From NCBI GenBank assembly GCA_002349055.1, contig DECD01000025.1, positions 4,198-41,647 of the forward strand: a stretch of 37,450 nt of DNA. The letters run 5' to 3'. The stretch is from Bacteroidales bacterium UBA2939 (GTDB taxonomy: Bacteria; Bacteroidota; Bacteroidia; Bacteroidales; P3). The translations under genes and the position numbers were made by a program. The notes beneath the pieces were generated by a model. It was not told the DNA's origin, searched no databases, and saw nothing but the letters and a program-made list of their open reading frames with translations. This document shows positions 16,837-25,665 of the stretch, piece by piece. The first letter of the stretch is position 1. Each line of letters opens with the position of its first letter.

Positions 16837-18924
16837 ATGTCAGACCTCAAGTATACACGTAACATCGGAATCATGGCCCACATCGACGCCGGCAAGACGA
16901 CGACGACGGAGCGCATCCTCTTCTACACCGGCAAGAACTACAAGCTGGGTGAGACTCACGAGGGTAGTGCCACCATGGACTGGATGGTGCAGGAGCAAGA
17001 GCGCGGCATCACCATCACCTCAGCCGCTACCACCGTGTACTGGGAATGGCATAACAACCGCTACAAGTACAACATCATCGACACCCCAGGTCACGTGGAC
17101 TTCACCGTCGAGGTGGAGCGTTCGCTGCGTGTGCTCGACGGCGCCATTGCCATCTTCTGCGCGGTGGGCGGCGTGGAGCCTCAGAGCGAGACTGTCTGGC
17201 GTCAGGCCGATAAGTATGGTGTTCCCCGCATCGCCTTCATTAACAAGATGGACCGCGCGGGTGCCGACTTCTTCTCGGTGGTGAGCCAGATTAAGGAACG
17301 CCTCGGCGCCAACCCCATCCCCATCGAAATCCCCATCGGTCAGGAAGACCTCTACAAGGGTGTCGTCGACCTCATCGCCAACAAGGCCCTGGTGTGGGAC
17401 GAGAGCTCGAACGGTCAGCAGTTCATGGAAATCCCCATGCCTGAGGACCTCAAGGACATCGCCGCCGAATATCGCCAGAAACTCATCGAGGGTGTGGCCG
17501 AGGAGAACGAAGAACTGATGATGAAGTTCTTCGACGACCCCGACTCCATCACCGCCGACGAGGTTATCGCCGAGATTCGCAAGGCTACCCTCTCCCGCAA
17601 AATTGTACCCGTGATGTGCGGTTCCGCCTTTAAGAACAAAGGCGTGCAGACGTTGCTCGACGCCGTTGCAGCTTTCCTGCCCAGCCCGATGGATATGCCG
17701 GAGATTGACGGCATCAACCCCAAGACCGAGAAGGAAGAGTGCCGCAAGGTGGACGTCAAAGCCCCCTTCAGCGCCCTCGCCTTCAAGATTGCCACCGACC
17801 CCTATGTGGGACGCCTGTGCTTCTTCCGCGTCTACAGCGGCAGCCTTGAGAGCGGCTCGTATGTCTACAATGCCAACACCGGCAAGAAGGAGCGCATCTC
17901 GCGCATCATGCAGATGCACTCCAACAAGCAGAACCCCCTCGACCGCATCGAGGCCGGCGACATCGGAGCTGCTGTCGGTTTCAAGGAGATCAAGACCGGT
18001 CATACCCTTTGCGACGAGCAGCACCCCATCGTCCTCGAGTCGATGAAATTCCCCGAGCCCGTTATCAGCATCGCCGTGGAGCCTCACACCCAGGCCGACA
18101 TGGACAAGATGACCAACGCCCTGATGAAACTGGTGGAGGAAGACCCCACTTTCCGCGTGAAGACCGACGAGGTCAGCGGACAGACCGTCATCAGTGGTAT
18201 GGGCGAGCTCCATCTGGACATCATCATGGACCGTCTGCGCCGCGAGTTCGGCGTCGACGTCAACCAGGGTCGTCCCGAGGTGGCCTACAAGGAGGCTATC
18301 ACCACCACCGTGCAGCACCACGAAATCTACAAGAAACAGACCGGCGGCAAGGGTAAGTTTGCCGATGTGCTGTTCGAGATTGGTCCTGCCGACGAAGGCT
18401 TTGTGGGCTTGCAGTTCATCAACGAGGTCAAGGGCGGCAACATCCCGAAAGAGTACATGCCTGCTCTGGAGAAGGGTTTCAGAGAGGCCATGCAGAACGG
18501 CGTCCTCGCCGGCTATCCCATGGACTCGATGAAGGTCCGCATCATCGACGGCTCGTTCCATCCCGTGGACAGCGACCAGCTGAGTTTCGAGCTCTGCGCC
18601 AAGATTGGTTTCAAGACCGCTTGCCGCAAGGCCAACCCCGTGTTGCTCGAGCCCATCATGAAACTCGAGGTGCTGACCCCCGACGCCTATGTGGGCGATG
18701 TGACCGGCGACCTCAACCGCCGTCGCGGCATGCTTGAGAACATCACCGCCAAGGTGGGCGTCCAGGCCATCCACGCCAAGGTTCCCCTGGAGCAGATGTT
18801 TGGTTACGTCACCTCGCTGCGCACCATCACCTCCGGCCGTGCCAACTCCACCATGGAGTTCTCGCACTACGCCGAGGTGAGCCACGAGCAGCAGGAAGCT
18901 ATTTTGAAGAATAAAAATAATTAA
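16837..18924 (+). CDS. fusA: Translation elongation factor G
   Basis: A 695-residue translational GTPase that drives ribosomal translocation. The G1 motif AHIDAGKT (residues 14-21), the switch segment ERGITITSAATT, G3 DTPGH and G4 NKMD are all intact. Domains II to V follow at normal length, with the domain IV region containing GKFADVLFEIGP. Genomic position between rpsG and rpsJ supports the canonical EF-G rather than a paralogue dedicated to recycling. The 57-nt spacer before it is AT-rich. The spacer to rpsJ is only 13 nt. Confidence 0.98.
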   Translation: MSDLKYTRNIGIMAHIDAGKTTTTERILFYTGKNYKLGETHEGSATMDWMVQEQERGITITSAATTVYWEWHNNRYKYNIIDTPGHVDFTVEVERSLRVLDGAIAIFCAVGGVEPQSETVWRQADKYGVPRIAFINKMDRAGADFFSVVSQIKERLGANPIPIEIPIGQEDLYKGVVDLIANKALVWDESSNGQQFMEIPMPEDLKDIAAEYRQKLIEGVAEENEELMMKFFDDPDSITADEVIAEIRKATLSRKIVPVMCGSAFKNKGVQTLLDAVAAFLPSPMDMPEIDGINPKTEKEECRKVDVKAPFSALAFKIATDPYVGRLCFFRVYSGSLESGSYVYNANTGKKERISRIMQMHSNKQNPLDRIEAGDIGAAVGFKEIKTGHTLCDEQHPIVLESMKFPEPVISIAVEPHTQADMDKMTNALMKLVEEDPTFRVKTDEVSGQTVISGMGELHLDIIMDRLRREFGVDVNQGRPEVAYKEAITTTVQHHEIYKKQTGGKGKFADVLFEIGPADEGFVGLQFINEVKGGNIPKEYMPALEKGFREAMQNGVLAGYPMDSMKVRIIDGSFHPVDSDQLSFELCAKIGFKTACRKANPVLLEPIMKLEVLTPDAYVGDVTGDLNRRRGMLENITAKVGVQAIHAKVPLEQMFGYVTSLRTITSGRANSTMEFSHYAEVSHEQQEAILKNKNN

Positions 18925-18937
18925 AAATAAATAACAA

Positions 18938-19246
18938 ATGAGTCAAAGAATCAGAATCAAGCTCAAATCTTACGACCACAACCTCGTCGACAAATCGGCT
19001 GAGAAGATTGTGAAGACCGTTAAGATGACTGGCGCAGTGGTCAATGGTCCCATACCCCTGCCTACCAACAAAAAGATTTTCACCGTGAACCGCTCGACCT
19101 TCGTCAACAAGAAGAGCCGTGAGCAGTTCGAACTGAGCACCTACAAGCGCCTCATGGACATCGAGATCAACGATCGTACCAAGACCATCGACGCTCTCAT
19201 GAAGCTCGAGCTCCCCAGCGGTGTGGAAGTCGAAATCAAAGTGTGA
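18938..19246 (+). CDS. rpsJ: Small ribosomal subunit protein uS10
   Basis: A 102-residue uS10, a 30S head protein that in other bacteria also serves as NusE in antitermination. The start SQRIRIKLKSYDHNLVD, the core GPIPLPTNKKIFTVNRS and the extended loop residues match the family. It opens the S10 part of the cluster directly behind fusA, so the str and S10 operons are joined here. A 70-nt spacer without recognisable promoter follows. Confidence 0.99.
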   Translation: MSQRIRIKLKSYDHNLVDKSAEKIVKTVKMTGAVVNGPIPLPTNKKIFTVNRSTFVNKKSREQFELSTYKRLMDIEINDRTKTIDALMKLELPSGVEVEIKV

Positions 19247-19316
19247 ATTTAATCAGCCAATGTCAACGTCAGATAAGCTGAATTGTCTAACAAATTAAAA
19301 GAATCCAAACTAAGAA

Positions 19317-19946
19317 ATGTCAGGATTAATTGGAAAGAAAATTGGAATGACCAGTCTTTTTGATGCCGACGGAAAGCAGATTCCGTGCACTGTTATTGAA
19401 GCTGGTCCTTGTGTCGTCACACAAGTGAGAACGATTGAGAAAGATGGCTACGAGGCCATCCAGCTCGCTTTCGGCGAGAAGAAAGAGAGCCACACGACGA
19501 AGGCCATGAAGGGCCACTTCGCCAAGGCCAACACCACCCCCAAGCGCTACCTCGCTGAGTTCAGCCGCTTCGAGGAGGGTCACAAGAAGAAACATGGTGA
19601 GGTCCTCACCGTCGAGGTCTTCCAGGAAGGCGAATTTGTCGACGTCGTCGGAACCTCCAAGGGTAAAGGTTTCCAGGGCGTTGTCACCCGCCACGGTTTT
19701 GGCGGTGTCGGCGACAAGACCCACGGTCAGCACGACCGTCTCCGCGCCCCCGGTTCAATCGGCGCTTCGTCCTATCCCTCGCGTATCTTCAAGGGTATGC
19801 GCATGGCCGGTCAGACCGGTAACCACCGCGTGAAGGTCCAGAATCTCCAGGTGGTCAAGATTATCGCTGAGAAGAACCTCATGCTGGTCAAGGGTTCCGT
19901 CCCGGGCCCCAAGGGTTCTATTGTCAAACTTGAAAGATGGAGTTAA
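19317..19946 (+). CDS. rplC: Large ribosomal subunit protein uL3
   Basis: A 209-residue uL3, an early 50S assembly protein whose long loop reaches the peptidyl transferase centre. The start GLIGKKIGMTSLF and the loop GFGGVGDKTHGQHDRLRAPGS followed by GMRMAGQTGN are characteristic. The glutamine in HGQHDRLR is in the position that is often methylated in other bacteria. The gene is followed after 6 nt by rplD, with an A-rich translation start. Confidence 0.99.
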   Translation: MSGLIGKKIGMTSLFDADGKQIPCTVIEAGPCVVTQVRTIEKDGYEAIQLAFGEKKESHTTKAMKGHFAKANTTPKRYLAEFSRFEEGHKKKHGEVLTVEVFQEGEFVDVVGTSKGKGFQGVVTRHGFGGVGDKTHGQHDRLRAPGSIGASSYPSRIFKGMRMAGQTGNHRVKVQNLQVVKIIAEKNLMLVKGSVPGPKGSIVKLERWS

Positions 19947-19952
19947 TAAGAC

Positions 19953-20585
19953 ATGGAGATTAAAGTTTATAACGTTAACGGAAGCGAAACCGGCAGAACC
20001 ATCAACCTCGAGGATTCTATTTTCGCCATCGAGCCCAACGACCACGCCATCTACCTCGATGTCAAGCAGTATTTGGCCGACAACCGTCAGGGCACTCACA
20101 AAGCCAAGGAGCGCAGCGAGAACGCCCACAGCACCCGCAAACTCAAACGCCAGAAAGGTACCGGTGGTGCCCGTAGCGGCGATTTGAAGAGCCCCGTGTT
20201 CGTCGGCGGTGGTACCATCTTCGGACCCAAGCCCCGCGACTATCGTTTCAAACTCAACATCAAGGTCAAACGTCTTGCCCGCCGCAGCGCCCTCAGCTAC
20301 AAGGCCAGCGAGAATGCCCTGACCGTGGTGGAGAACTTCGCCTTCGAAGGTCCCAAGACCAAGAAGATGATTGAAGTGCTCAAGAATCTGAACTTGAACG
20401 ACAAAAAGTCACTTTTTGTGCTCGAGAATCAAAATAATTTCGTATCTTTGTCTGCTAGAAACCTCAAGAATGTGAAGGTGGTAAACGTGTCGCAATTAAA
20501 CACTTACGACATTGTTAACGCCTCCAATATTGTCGTTTGCGAGGGCTCAATGAGCGAAATCAACCGCGTTTTGGCGACAAAATAA
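19953..20585 (+). CDS. rplD: Large ribosomal subunit protein uL4
   Basis: A 210-residue uL4. Its extended loop (KAKERSENAHSTRKLKRQKGTGGARSGD) lines the nascent-peptide exit tunnel. The rest is the globular domain ending in RVLATK. In Escherichia coli L4 represses the S10 operon. That leader is not recognisable here. The last third of the gene is locally AT-rich and carries a perfect 19-nt inverted repeat and a TATCTTTG box (see 20401-20450), which is odd for a highly expressed ribosomal gene. Confidence 0.99.
   Translation: MEIKVYNVNGSETGRTINLEDSIFAIEPNDHAIYLDVKQYLADNRQGTHKAKERSENAHSTRKLKRQKGTGGARSGDLKSPVFVGGGTIFGPKPRDYRFKLNIKVKRLARRSALSYKASENALTVVENFAFEGPKTKKMIEVLKNLNLNDKKSLFVLENQNNFVSLSARNLKNVKVVNVSQLNTYDIVNASNIVVCEGSMSEINRVLATK
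20401..20450 (+). promoter_or_regulatory. Palindrome plus promoter-like box inside rplD
   Basis: ACAAAAAGT-C-ACTTTTTGT (20401-20419) is a perfect 9+1+9 inverted repeat. A TTTG inside it (20415-20418) lies 24 nt upstream of TATCTTTG (20443-20450). The spacer is a little long for a standard promoter. An internal start for the rplW-onward genes is possible but unproven. Confidence 0.3.
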
Positions 20586-20621
20586 GGTATGTGAGTATAA
20601 CGATTTAAGAAAGTTTAACAA

Positions 20622-20975
20622 ATGATGAACATTATAGTAAAACCGCTGATTAGTGAAAAGATGACCCGCCTCACCGAGGCCGCGGCCAATCCCGTTCAGA
20701 CCCGCATCCAGCGCAAGAAGGGTATCGCCGTCGCACCTGCTCACAACCGCTATGGTTTTGTTGTTGACAAACGCGCCAACAAGATTGAAATCAAGAATGC
20801 CGTCGAACAGTTCTACAATGTGAAGGTCATTGACGTCAACACCATGAACTACGCTGGCAAAGTGAAATCGCGCTACACCAAAGCCGGCTTCCTCACTGGC
20901 CGTACCAACGCCTTCAAGAAAGCCATCGTTACTTTGGCCGAGGGCGACGCCATCGATTTCTATGCAAACATTTAA
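20622..20975 (+). CDS. rplW: Large ribosomal subunit protein uL23
   Basis: A 117-residue uL23, located at the exit-tunnel rim where trigger factor and SRP dock in bacteria. The start IIVKPLISEKMTRL and the segment YGFVVDKRANKIEIKNAVE are typical. Between them sits an insertion of roughly 18 residues (AAANPVQTRIQRKKGIAVAP) that makes it longer than the usual 95-100. Two adjacent ATG codons (20622 and 20625) are possible starts, and the second gives the standard MN start. Confidence 0.97.
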   Translation: MMNIIVKPLISEKMTRLTEAAANPVQTRIQRKKGIAVAPAHNRYGFVVDKRANKIEIKNAVEQFYNVKVIDVNTMNYAGKVKSRYTKAGFLTGRTNAFKKAIVTLAEGDAIDFYANI

Positions 20976-21037
20976 TCAGATTCAATAATAATAGTATAGT
21001 CCACTGATAAGAGACTAAAAAGAACAAGAAAAAAGAA

Positions 21038-21862
21038 ATGGCTTTAAAGAAAATTAAACCTACGACTCCCGGTCAGCGCCACAAGCTGGTTGTCACCAAC
21101 GACGACATCACGGCCACCAGACCGGAGAAAAGCCTTGTTTACGGTAAGCGCAAAAGCGGCGGCCGTAACAATCAGGGTAAGATGACGATGCGCTATATCG
21201 GCGGCGGTCACAAGCAGTTGTTCCGCTTCGTCGACTTCAAGCGTACCAAAGACGGTATCCCCGCCGTCGTGAAGACCATCGAGTATGACCCCAACCGCAG
21301 CTCCCGTATCGCCCTCATCTGCTACGCTGATGGCGAGAAGAGCTACATCCTCTGCCCCCAGGGTCTGAAGGTCGGCCAGACTGTTATGTCCGGCGCCGGT
21401 GTCGCCCCCGAAGTGGGTAACACCCTGTTGCTTGCTGAGATTCCTTTCGGCACGCTGATTCACAACATCGAGCTTCGTCCCGGCCAGGGTGCCAAGATGG
21501 TGCGTTCGGCCGGTGCCTATGCCCAGCTGATGTCGCGCGACGACAAGTACGCCATCATCAAGATGCCCAGCGGCGAGATGCGCATGATTCTCCAGGCCTG
21601 CCGCGCAACCGTCGGTATCGTGAGCAATCCTGAGCACAACCTCGAAGTCGGTGGTAAAGCCGGCCGCAGCCGTCACCTCGGCCGTCGTCCGCGCAACCGC
21701 GGCGTTGTCATGAACCCCGTTGACCACCCGATGGGCGGTGGTGAGGGCCGTCAGACCGGCGGACATCCCCGTTCGCGCAAGGGTATCCCGGCCAAGGGCT
21801 ACAAGACTCGCGCTCCCAAGAAGCAGTCGAGCAAGTACATCGTCGAAAGAAGAAAGAAGTAA
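21038..21862 (+). CDS. rplB: Large ribosomal subunit protein uL2
   Basis: A 274-residue uL2, needed for subunit association and the integrity of the peptidyl transferase centre. The OB-fold and SH3-like domains are present, and the C-terminal NPVDHPMGGGEGR segment contains the conserved functional histidine. The start MALKKIKPTTPGQRH matches Bacteroidota homologues in style. A 62-nt spacer precedes it and a 20-nt A-rich spacer leads to rpsS. Confidence 0.99.
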   Translation: MALKKIKPTTPGQRHKLVVTNDDITATRPEKSLVYGKRKSGGRNNQGKMTMRYIGGGHKQLFRFVDFKRTKDGIPAVVKTIEYDPNRSSRIALICYADGEKSYILCPQGLKVGQTVMSGAGVAPEVGNTLLLAEIPFGTLIHNIELRPGQGAKMVRSAGAYAQLMSRDDKYAIIKMPSGEMRMILQACRATVGIVSNPEHNLEVGGKAGRSRHLGRRPRNRGVVMNPVDHPMGGGEGRQTGGHPRSRKGIPAKGYKTRAPKKQSSKYIVERRKK

Positions 21863-21882
21863 CTCAGTAAAAAGAAGAAACA

Positions 21883-22161
21883 ATGAGTCGTTCATTAAAG
21901 AAAGGTCCGTATATTTTCCACAAACTGGAAAAACGTGTAATCGAGGCACAGCAGTCCAACAAGAAGGTTACCATCAAGACATGGTCGAGAGCTTCGATGA
22001 TTTCGCCCGACTTTGTGGGTCAGACTATTGCCGTCCACAATGGCAACAAGTTCATCCCCGTGTACGTCACCGAGAACATGGTGGGTCACAAGCTTGGCGA
22101 GTTCGCTCCCACCCGCATCTTCCGCGGCCATGCAGGATCTAAAGATAAAGGTAAAAAGTAA
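21883..22161 (+). CDS. rpsS: Small ribosomal subunit protein uS19
   Basis: A 92-residue uS19 of the 30S head, which forms a complex with uS13 near the A-site finger. The start SRSLKKGPYIF, the core TWSRASMI and the ending GEFAPTRIFRGHAGSKDKGKK are diagnostic. Length is normal. It is separated from rplV by 13 nt, indicating cotranscription and probably coupled translation. Confidence 0.99.
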   Translation: MSRSLKKGPYIFHKLEKRVIEAQQSNKKVTIKTWSRASMISPDFVGQTIAVHNGNKFIPVYVTENMVGHKLGEFAPTRIFRGHAGSKDKGKK

Positions 22162-22174
22162 ACATTAAAAGAAA

Positions 22175-22612
22175 ATGGGACGTAGAAAACATAATAGTGC
22201 AGAAGCACGTAAAGAAGCCAACAAGACCCTTTATGTGGCTAAGTTGATGAACAATCCTACTTCGCCTCGTAAAACCCGTCTCGTCGCTGACCTCGTCCGT
22301 GGTGTCGACGTCGAGAAAGCCCTCGGTATCCTCCAGTACAATCCCAGAGAGTCCGCTCCCAAGATGCGCAAGCTCATCCTCTCGGCCGTCGCCAACTGGC
22401 AGGCCAAGAACGAGGGTGCCCGCATGGAGGACGCTCAGTTGTATGTCAAGCAGATCAAGGTTGACGAAGGCCGCACGATGAAGCGCATGCGCACCGCCCC
22501 CCAGGGCCGCGGTTACCGCATCCGCAAGCGCAGCAATCACATCACCGTGATTCTCGGCAGCCGCATCGAGGATGCTCCGGTCGCCCAGGCTGAAAAAGAA
22601 GAAACTAAATAA
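22175..22612 (+). CDS. rplV: Large ribosomal subunit protein uL22
   Basis: A 145-residue uL22. Its beta-hairpin (MKRMRTAPQGRGYRIRKRSNHITV) reaches the exit-tunnel constriction and is the site of macrolide-resistance changes in other bacteria. The core of about 110 residues is standard. The N-terminal MGRRKHNSAEARKEAN and the acidic C-terminal extension (APVAQAEKEETK) are additional and of the kind common in this phylum. Confidence 0.98.
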   Translation: MGRRKHNSAEARKEANKTLYVAKLMNNPTSPRKTRLVADLVRGVDVEKALGILQYNPRESAPKMRKLILSAVANWQAKNEGARMEDAQLYVKQIKVDEGRTMKRMRTAPQGRGYRIRKRSNHITVILGSRIEDAPVAQAEKEETK

Positions 22613-22638
22613 AGTAATTAAAAAGAAGAAACTCAACA

Positions 22639-23394
22639 ATGGGACAAAAAACTAACCCAATTGGAAACAGATTAGGTATCATCCGCGGATGGGATTCTAA
22701 CTGGTTTGGCGGAAGAAGATTTGAACAGAAGCTCGTTGAGGACGACAAGATTCGTAAGTATCTCAACGCCCGTCTTGCCAAGGCTAGCATCTCCAAGATT
22801 TACATTGAGCGTACCCTGAAGCTGCTCACCGTCACCATCAACTCCGCCCGTCCGGGTCTCATCATCGGTCGTGCCGGCTCTGAGGTTGACAAACTCCGCG
22901 AAGAGCTCAAGAAGCTTACCGGCAAGGATGTGCAGATTAACATCAGCGAGGTGAAGCGCCCCGAGATGGACGCCGTCCTCGTGGCCCAGAACATCGCCAA
23001 GCAGATTGAAGGCCGCATCCAGTATCGCCGCGCCATCAAGAACGCCATCACCTCCACCATGCGTACCGGTGCCGAGGGTATCAAGGTCTCTATCGCCGGC
23101 CGTATCGGCGGCGCCGAGATTGCCCGCAGCGAGCACTTTAAAGAGGGTCGTACTCCTCTCCATACGCTCCGTGCCGATATCGATTATGCCAACGCCGAGG
23201 CTCATACCACCTATGGCCGCATTGGTATCAAGGTGTGGATTTGCCGTGGTGTCATCTATGGCAGACCTGAACTCGTTCCCTCCACCGTGGGCGGTCAGCA
23301 GAAAGACCACCGCGCCGGTGCCATGGGCGCAGGCCGTCGTCCGGAAGGCGCTCCCCGCCGTCGTCAGGGCAACAGAAATAACAACAGTAAATAA
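22639..23394 (+). CDS. rpsC: Small ribosomal subunit protein uS3
   Basis: A 251-residue uS3 with a type II KH domain around IIGRAGSEVDKLREELKKL and the C-terminal domain GRIGGAEIARSEHFKEGRTPLHTLRADIDY. It forms part of the mRNA entry channel and its helicase surface. The C-terminal tail is basic and low-complexity (RRPEGAPRRRQGNRNNNSK). Spacing to rplP is 44 nt. Confidence 0.99.
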   Translation: MGQKTNPIGNRLGIIRGWDSNWFGGRRFEQKLVEDDKIRKYLNARLAKASISKIYIERTLKLLTVTINSARPGLIIGRAGSEVDKLREELKKLTGKDVQINISEVKRPEMDAVLVAQNIAKQIEGRIQYRRAIKNAITSTMRTGAEGIKVSIAGRIGGAEIARSEHFKEGRTPLHTLRADIDYANAEAHTTYGRIGIKVWICRGVIYGRPELVPSTVGGQQKDHRAGAMGAGRRPEGAPRRRQGNRNNNSK

Positions 23395-23438
23395 ATTGTA
23401 GTTTAGCATTTGCACTAAACACGAAACAATAAGAAGAA

Positions 23439-23861
23439 ATGTTACAACCCAAGAAAACAAGATATAGAAAGCAGCAGAAAGGCAAGATTAAAGGTAATGC
23501 CTTCCGTGGCCATGAACTCGCATTCGGTACCTTCGGTATCAAATCGCTTGAGACCTGCTTCATCACTGGCCGTCAAATAGAGGCTGCTCGTCAAGCTGTA
23601 ACGCGTCACATGAAACGTGAAGGTCAGATTTGGATTCGCATCTTCCCGGACAAGCCCATCACCAAGAAGCCCAATGAGGTCCGTATGGGTAAAGGTAAAG
23701 GTGCTCCCGAGTATTTCGTCGCCCGCGTCATGCCCGGCACCATGCTGTTCGAGTGTGAGGGTGTCCCCATGGATGTTGCTAAAGAGGCTCTCCGTTTGGC
23801 CGCTCAGAAGCTTCCCATCTCGACCAAATTTGTCGTCAAAAGAGACTATATCGAAGAATAA
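23439..23861 (+). CDS. rplP: Large ribosomal subunit protein uL16
   Basis: A 140-residue uL16 that helps organise tRNA binding at the A and P sites of the 50S subunit. The start MLQPKKTRYRKQQKGK, the core RQIEAARQAVTRHMKREGQIWIRIFPDKP and the motif VRMGKGKGAPEYFVARV are unmistakable. The segment around Arg-Met-Gly is the region of the arginine hydroxylated in some bacteria. Length is usual. Confidence 0.99.
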   Translation: MLQPKKTRYRKQQKGKIKGNAFRGHELAFGTFGIKSLETCFITGRQIEAARQAVTRHMKREGQIWIRIFPDKPITKKPNEVRMGKGKGAPEYFVARVMPGTMLFECEGVPMDVAKEALRLAAQKLPISTKFVVKRDYIEE

Positions 23862-23878
23862 TTAGAAGTCCTACAGTC

Positions 23879-24082
23879 ATGAAGAATGAAATCGTTTTAA
23901 AAGAGCTCTCGACTGCTGAATTGAAGGAAAGACTCGAGACCGAGCGCGCCACCTATCAGAAGATGCTTCTGACCCATGCCGTGTCTCCCCTCGAGAACCC
24001 CAACAAAATTAAAGAAAGTAGAAAAAACATTGCCCGCTGCCTTACAGAGCTCCGCGCCCGCGAAATCGCCGGCAACAAGTAA
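23879..24082 (+). CDS. rpmC: Large ribosomal subunit protein uL29
   Basis: A 67-residue uL29, a small helical hairpin protein next to uL23 at the tunnel exit. The pattern KELSTAELKERLETERATYQKM ... ENPNKIKESRKNIARCLTELRARE fits the family. It sits between rplP and rpsQ as expected, with short spacers of 17 and 30 nt. Confidence 0.97.
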   Translation: MKNEIVLKELSTAELKERLETERATYQKMLLTHAVSPLENPNKIKESRKNIARCLTELRAREIAGNK

Positions 24083-24112
24083 GCATGGCAATTAGTAAAA
24101 TCCAATTCTAAG

Positions 24113-24367
24113 ATGGAAAGAAATTTAAGAAAAGAAAGAATCGGTGTTGTGGTCAGCAACAAGATGGACAAATCCATCGTGATTCTCGTCGAGCGTAAGG
24201 TGAAACACCCCAAGTACGGCAAGTTCGTCAAGAAGTCCACCAAATTCATGGCCCACGACGAGAAGAACGAAGCCAACATGGGCGACACCGTCCGCATTAT
24301 GGAGACCCGTCCCCTGAGCAAGAACAAATGCTGGCGCCTAGTCGAAATCGTTGAGAAGGCTAAATAG
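24113..24367 (+). CDS. rpsQ: Small ribosomal subunit protein uS17
   Basis: An 84-residue uS17, a primary 16S rRNA-binding protein with an OB fold. RNLRKERIGVVVSNKMDKSIVI and RKVKHPKYGKFVKKSTKFMAHDE match the family strongly, as does the MGDTVRIMETRPLSKNKCWRLVEIV ending. Length and position between rpmC and rplN are standard. Confidence 0.98.
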   Translation: MERNLRKERIGVVVSNKMDKSIVILVERKVKHPKYGKFVKKSTKFMAHDEKNEANMGDTVRIMETRPLSKNKCWRLVEIVEKAK

Positions 24368-24394
24368 TACACCTATCAGAAAAACTAAAAAGAA

Positions 24395-24763
24395 ATGATA
24401 CAACAAGAAACCAGAATGACAGTTGCCGACAACAGCGGCGCCAAGAGCGCCCTGTGCATCCGCGTCCTCGGTGGCACCAAGAAGCGCTACGCTTCCATTG
24501 GCGATACCATCGTCGTGGCCATCAAAGATGCACTTCCCTCCGGCAACGTGAAGAAGGGTAGCGTTTCCAAAGCAGTCGTGGTGCGCACCAAGAAAGAGAT
24601 TCGTCGCAATGATGGTTCCTACATCCGCTTCGACGACAATGCCTGCGTCCTGCTCACCGCCGCCGATGAGCTCCGTGGCACCCGTATCTTCGGCCCCGTG
24701 GGTCGTGAACTGCGCGAGAAACAGTTTATGAAGATTGTCTCTCTCGCTCCCGAAGTATTGTAA
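24395..24763 (+). CDS. rplN: Large ribosomal subunit protein uL14
   Basis: A 122-residue uL14 at the subunit interface, where it contacts 16S rRNA and is the docking site of the silencing factor RsfS in many bacteria. The start MIQQETRMTVADNSGAKSA, the segment AVVVRTKKEIRRNDGSYIRFDDNA and the ending LAPEVL are canonical at full length. Confidence 0.99.
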   Translation: MIQQETRMTVADNSGAKSALCIRVLGGTKKRYASIGDTIVVAIKDALPSGNVKKGSVSKAVVVRTKKEIRRNDGSYIRFDDNACVLLTAADELRGTRIFGPVGRELREKQFMKIVSLAPEVL

Positions 24764-24785
24764 ACAATAAAAGAAAGAAGAGAAA

Positions 24786-25100
24786 ATGAAATTGCACGTT
24801 AAGAAAGGGGATATGGTTCAGGTGATCGCCGGCGATGACAAAGGTAAAATCGCCAAGGTCCTGAAGGTTTATCCCGAAAAGAATCGCGCCATCGTCGAGG
24901 GTGTCAACGTGAACAAGAAGCATACCAAGCCCAATGCCAAGAACACGCAGGGCGGTATTGTCGAGCAGGAAGCTCCCATCCACATCTCCAACCTCATGGT
25001 TGTGGTTGGCAAGACCCCCACTAAGATTGGCCGTCGTGTCGATGAAAAGACTGGCAAAATAGTCCGTTATTCTAAAAAAACTGGAGAGGAGATTAAGTAA
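24786..25100 (+). CDS. rplX: Large ribosomal subunit protein uL24
   Basis: A 104-residue uL24, an assembly initiator of the 50S subunit with an N-terminal KOW motif (KGDMVQVIAGDDKGKIAKVLKV). The middle NVNKKHTKPNAKNTQGGIVEQEAPIHISN is typical. Its TAA stop shares one base with the ATG of rplE (TAATG), a junction that implies translational coupling. Confidence 0.98.
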   Translation: MKLHVKKGDMVQVIAGDDKGKIAKVLKVYPEKNRAIVEGVNVNKKHTKPNAKNTQGGIVEQEAPIHISNLMVVVGKTPTKIGRRVDEKTGKIVRYSKKTGEEIK

Positions 25101-25660
25101 TGGCATACATTCCCGCATTAAAGACCAAATACAAAGAGGAGATTCTTCCTGCTTTGATGAAAGAGTACGGCTACAAGACCGTCATGCAGGCTCCCCGCCT
25201 GAAGAAAATCACCTTGAACCAGGGTCTCGGTAAGGCCGCCATCGCTGACAAGAAAGTCATCGACAAGGGTATCGAGGAGATGACCGCCATCACCGGTCAG
25301 AAAGCTGTCGCCACCAAGTCGCGTAAAGATATTTCGAACTTCAAGCTGCGTCGCGGCATGCCCATCGGCGTCCGCGTGACCCTCCGTGGCGAGCGCATGT
25401 ACGAGTTCCTGGAGCGCCTTGTGACCGCTTCCATCCCCCGTATCCGTGACTTCCGCGGCATCAACGATAAAGGTTTCGACGGCAAGGGTAATTACACCTT
25501 CGGCATTGCCGAGCAGATTATCTTCCCCGAGATCGATATCGACAAGATTGACCGCATCCAGGGTATGGACATCACCTTCGTCACCTCGGCCAACACCGAC
25601 AAGGAGGCTATGTCGCTGCTCAAAGAGTTCGGTTTACCGTTCAAGAATCAACAAAAATAA
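25100..25660 (+). CDS. rplE: Large ribosomal subunit protein uL5
   Basis: A 186-residue uL5 that binds 5S rRNA in the central protuberance and touches the P-site tRNA and uS13. KKITLNQGLG, the loop RKDISNFKLRRGMPIGVRVTLRG and RDFRGINDKGFDGKGNYTFGIAEQIIFPEID are the family's conserved blocks. The start overlaps the rplX stop by one base. Confidence 0.99.
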   Translation: MAYIPALKTKYKEEILPALMKEYGYKTVMQAPRLKKITLNQGLGKAAIADKKVIDKGIEEMTAITGQKAVATKSRKDISNFKLRRGMPIGVRVTLRGERMYEFLERLVTASIPRIRDFRGINDKGFDGKGNYTFGIAEQIIFPEIDIDKIDRIQGMDITFVTSANTDKEAMSLLKEFGLPFKNQQK

Positions 25661-25665
25661 GCATA

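Noticed and set aside
17020..18885. 621-codon open frame on the minus strand
   Set aside because: It lies wholly inside fusA on the opposite strand. EF-G is certain, and the antisense product is His/Leu/Val/Asp-rich without any family.
16837..18924. Fusidic-acid-resistance type EF-G paralogue
   Set aside because: Gene position between rpsG and rpsJ and intact canonical motifs indicate the housekeeping EF-G.
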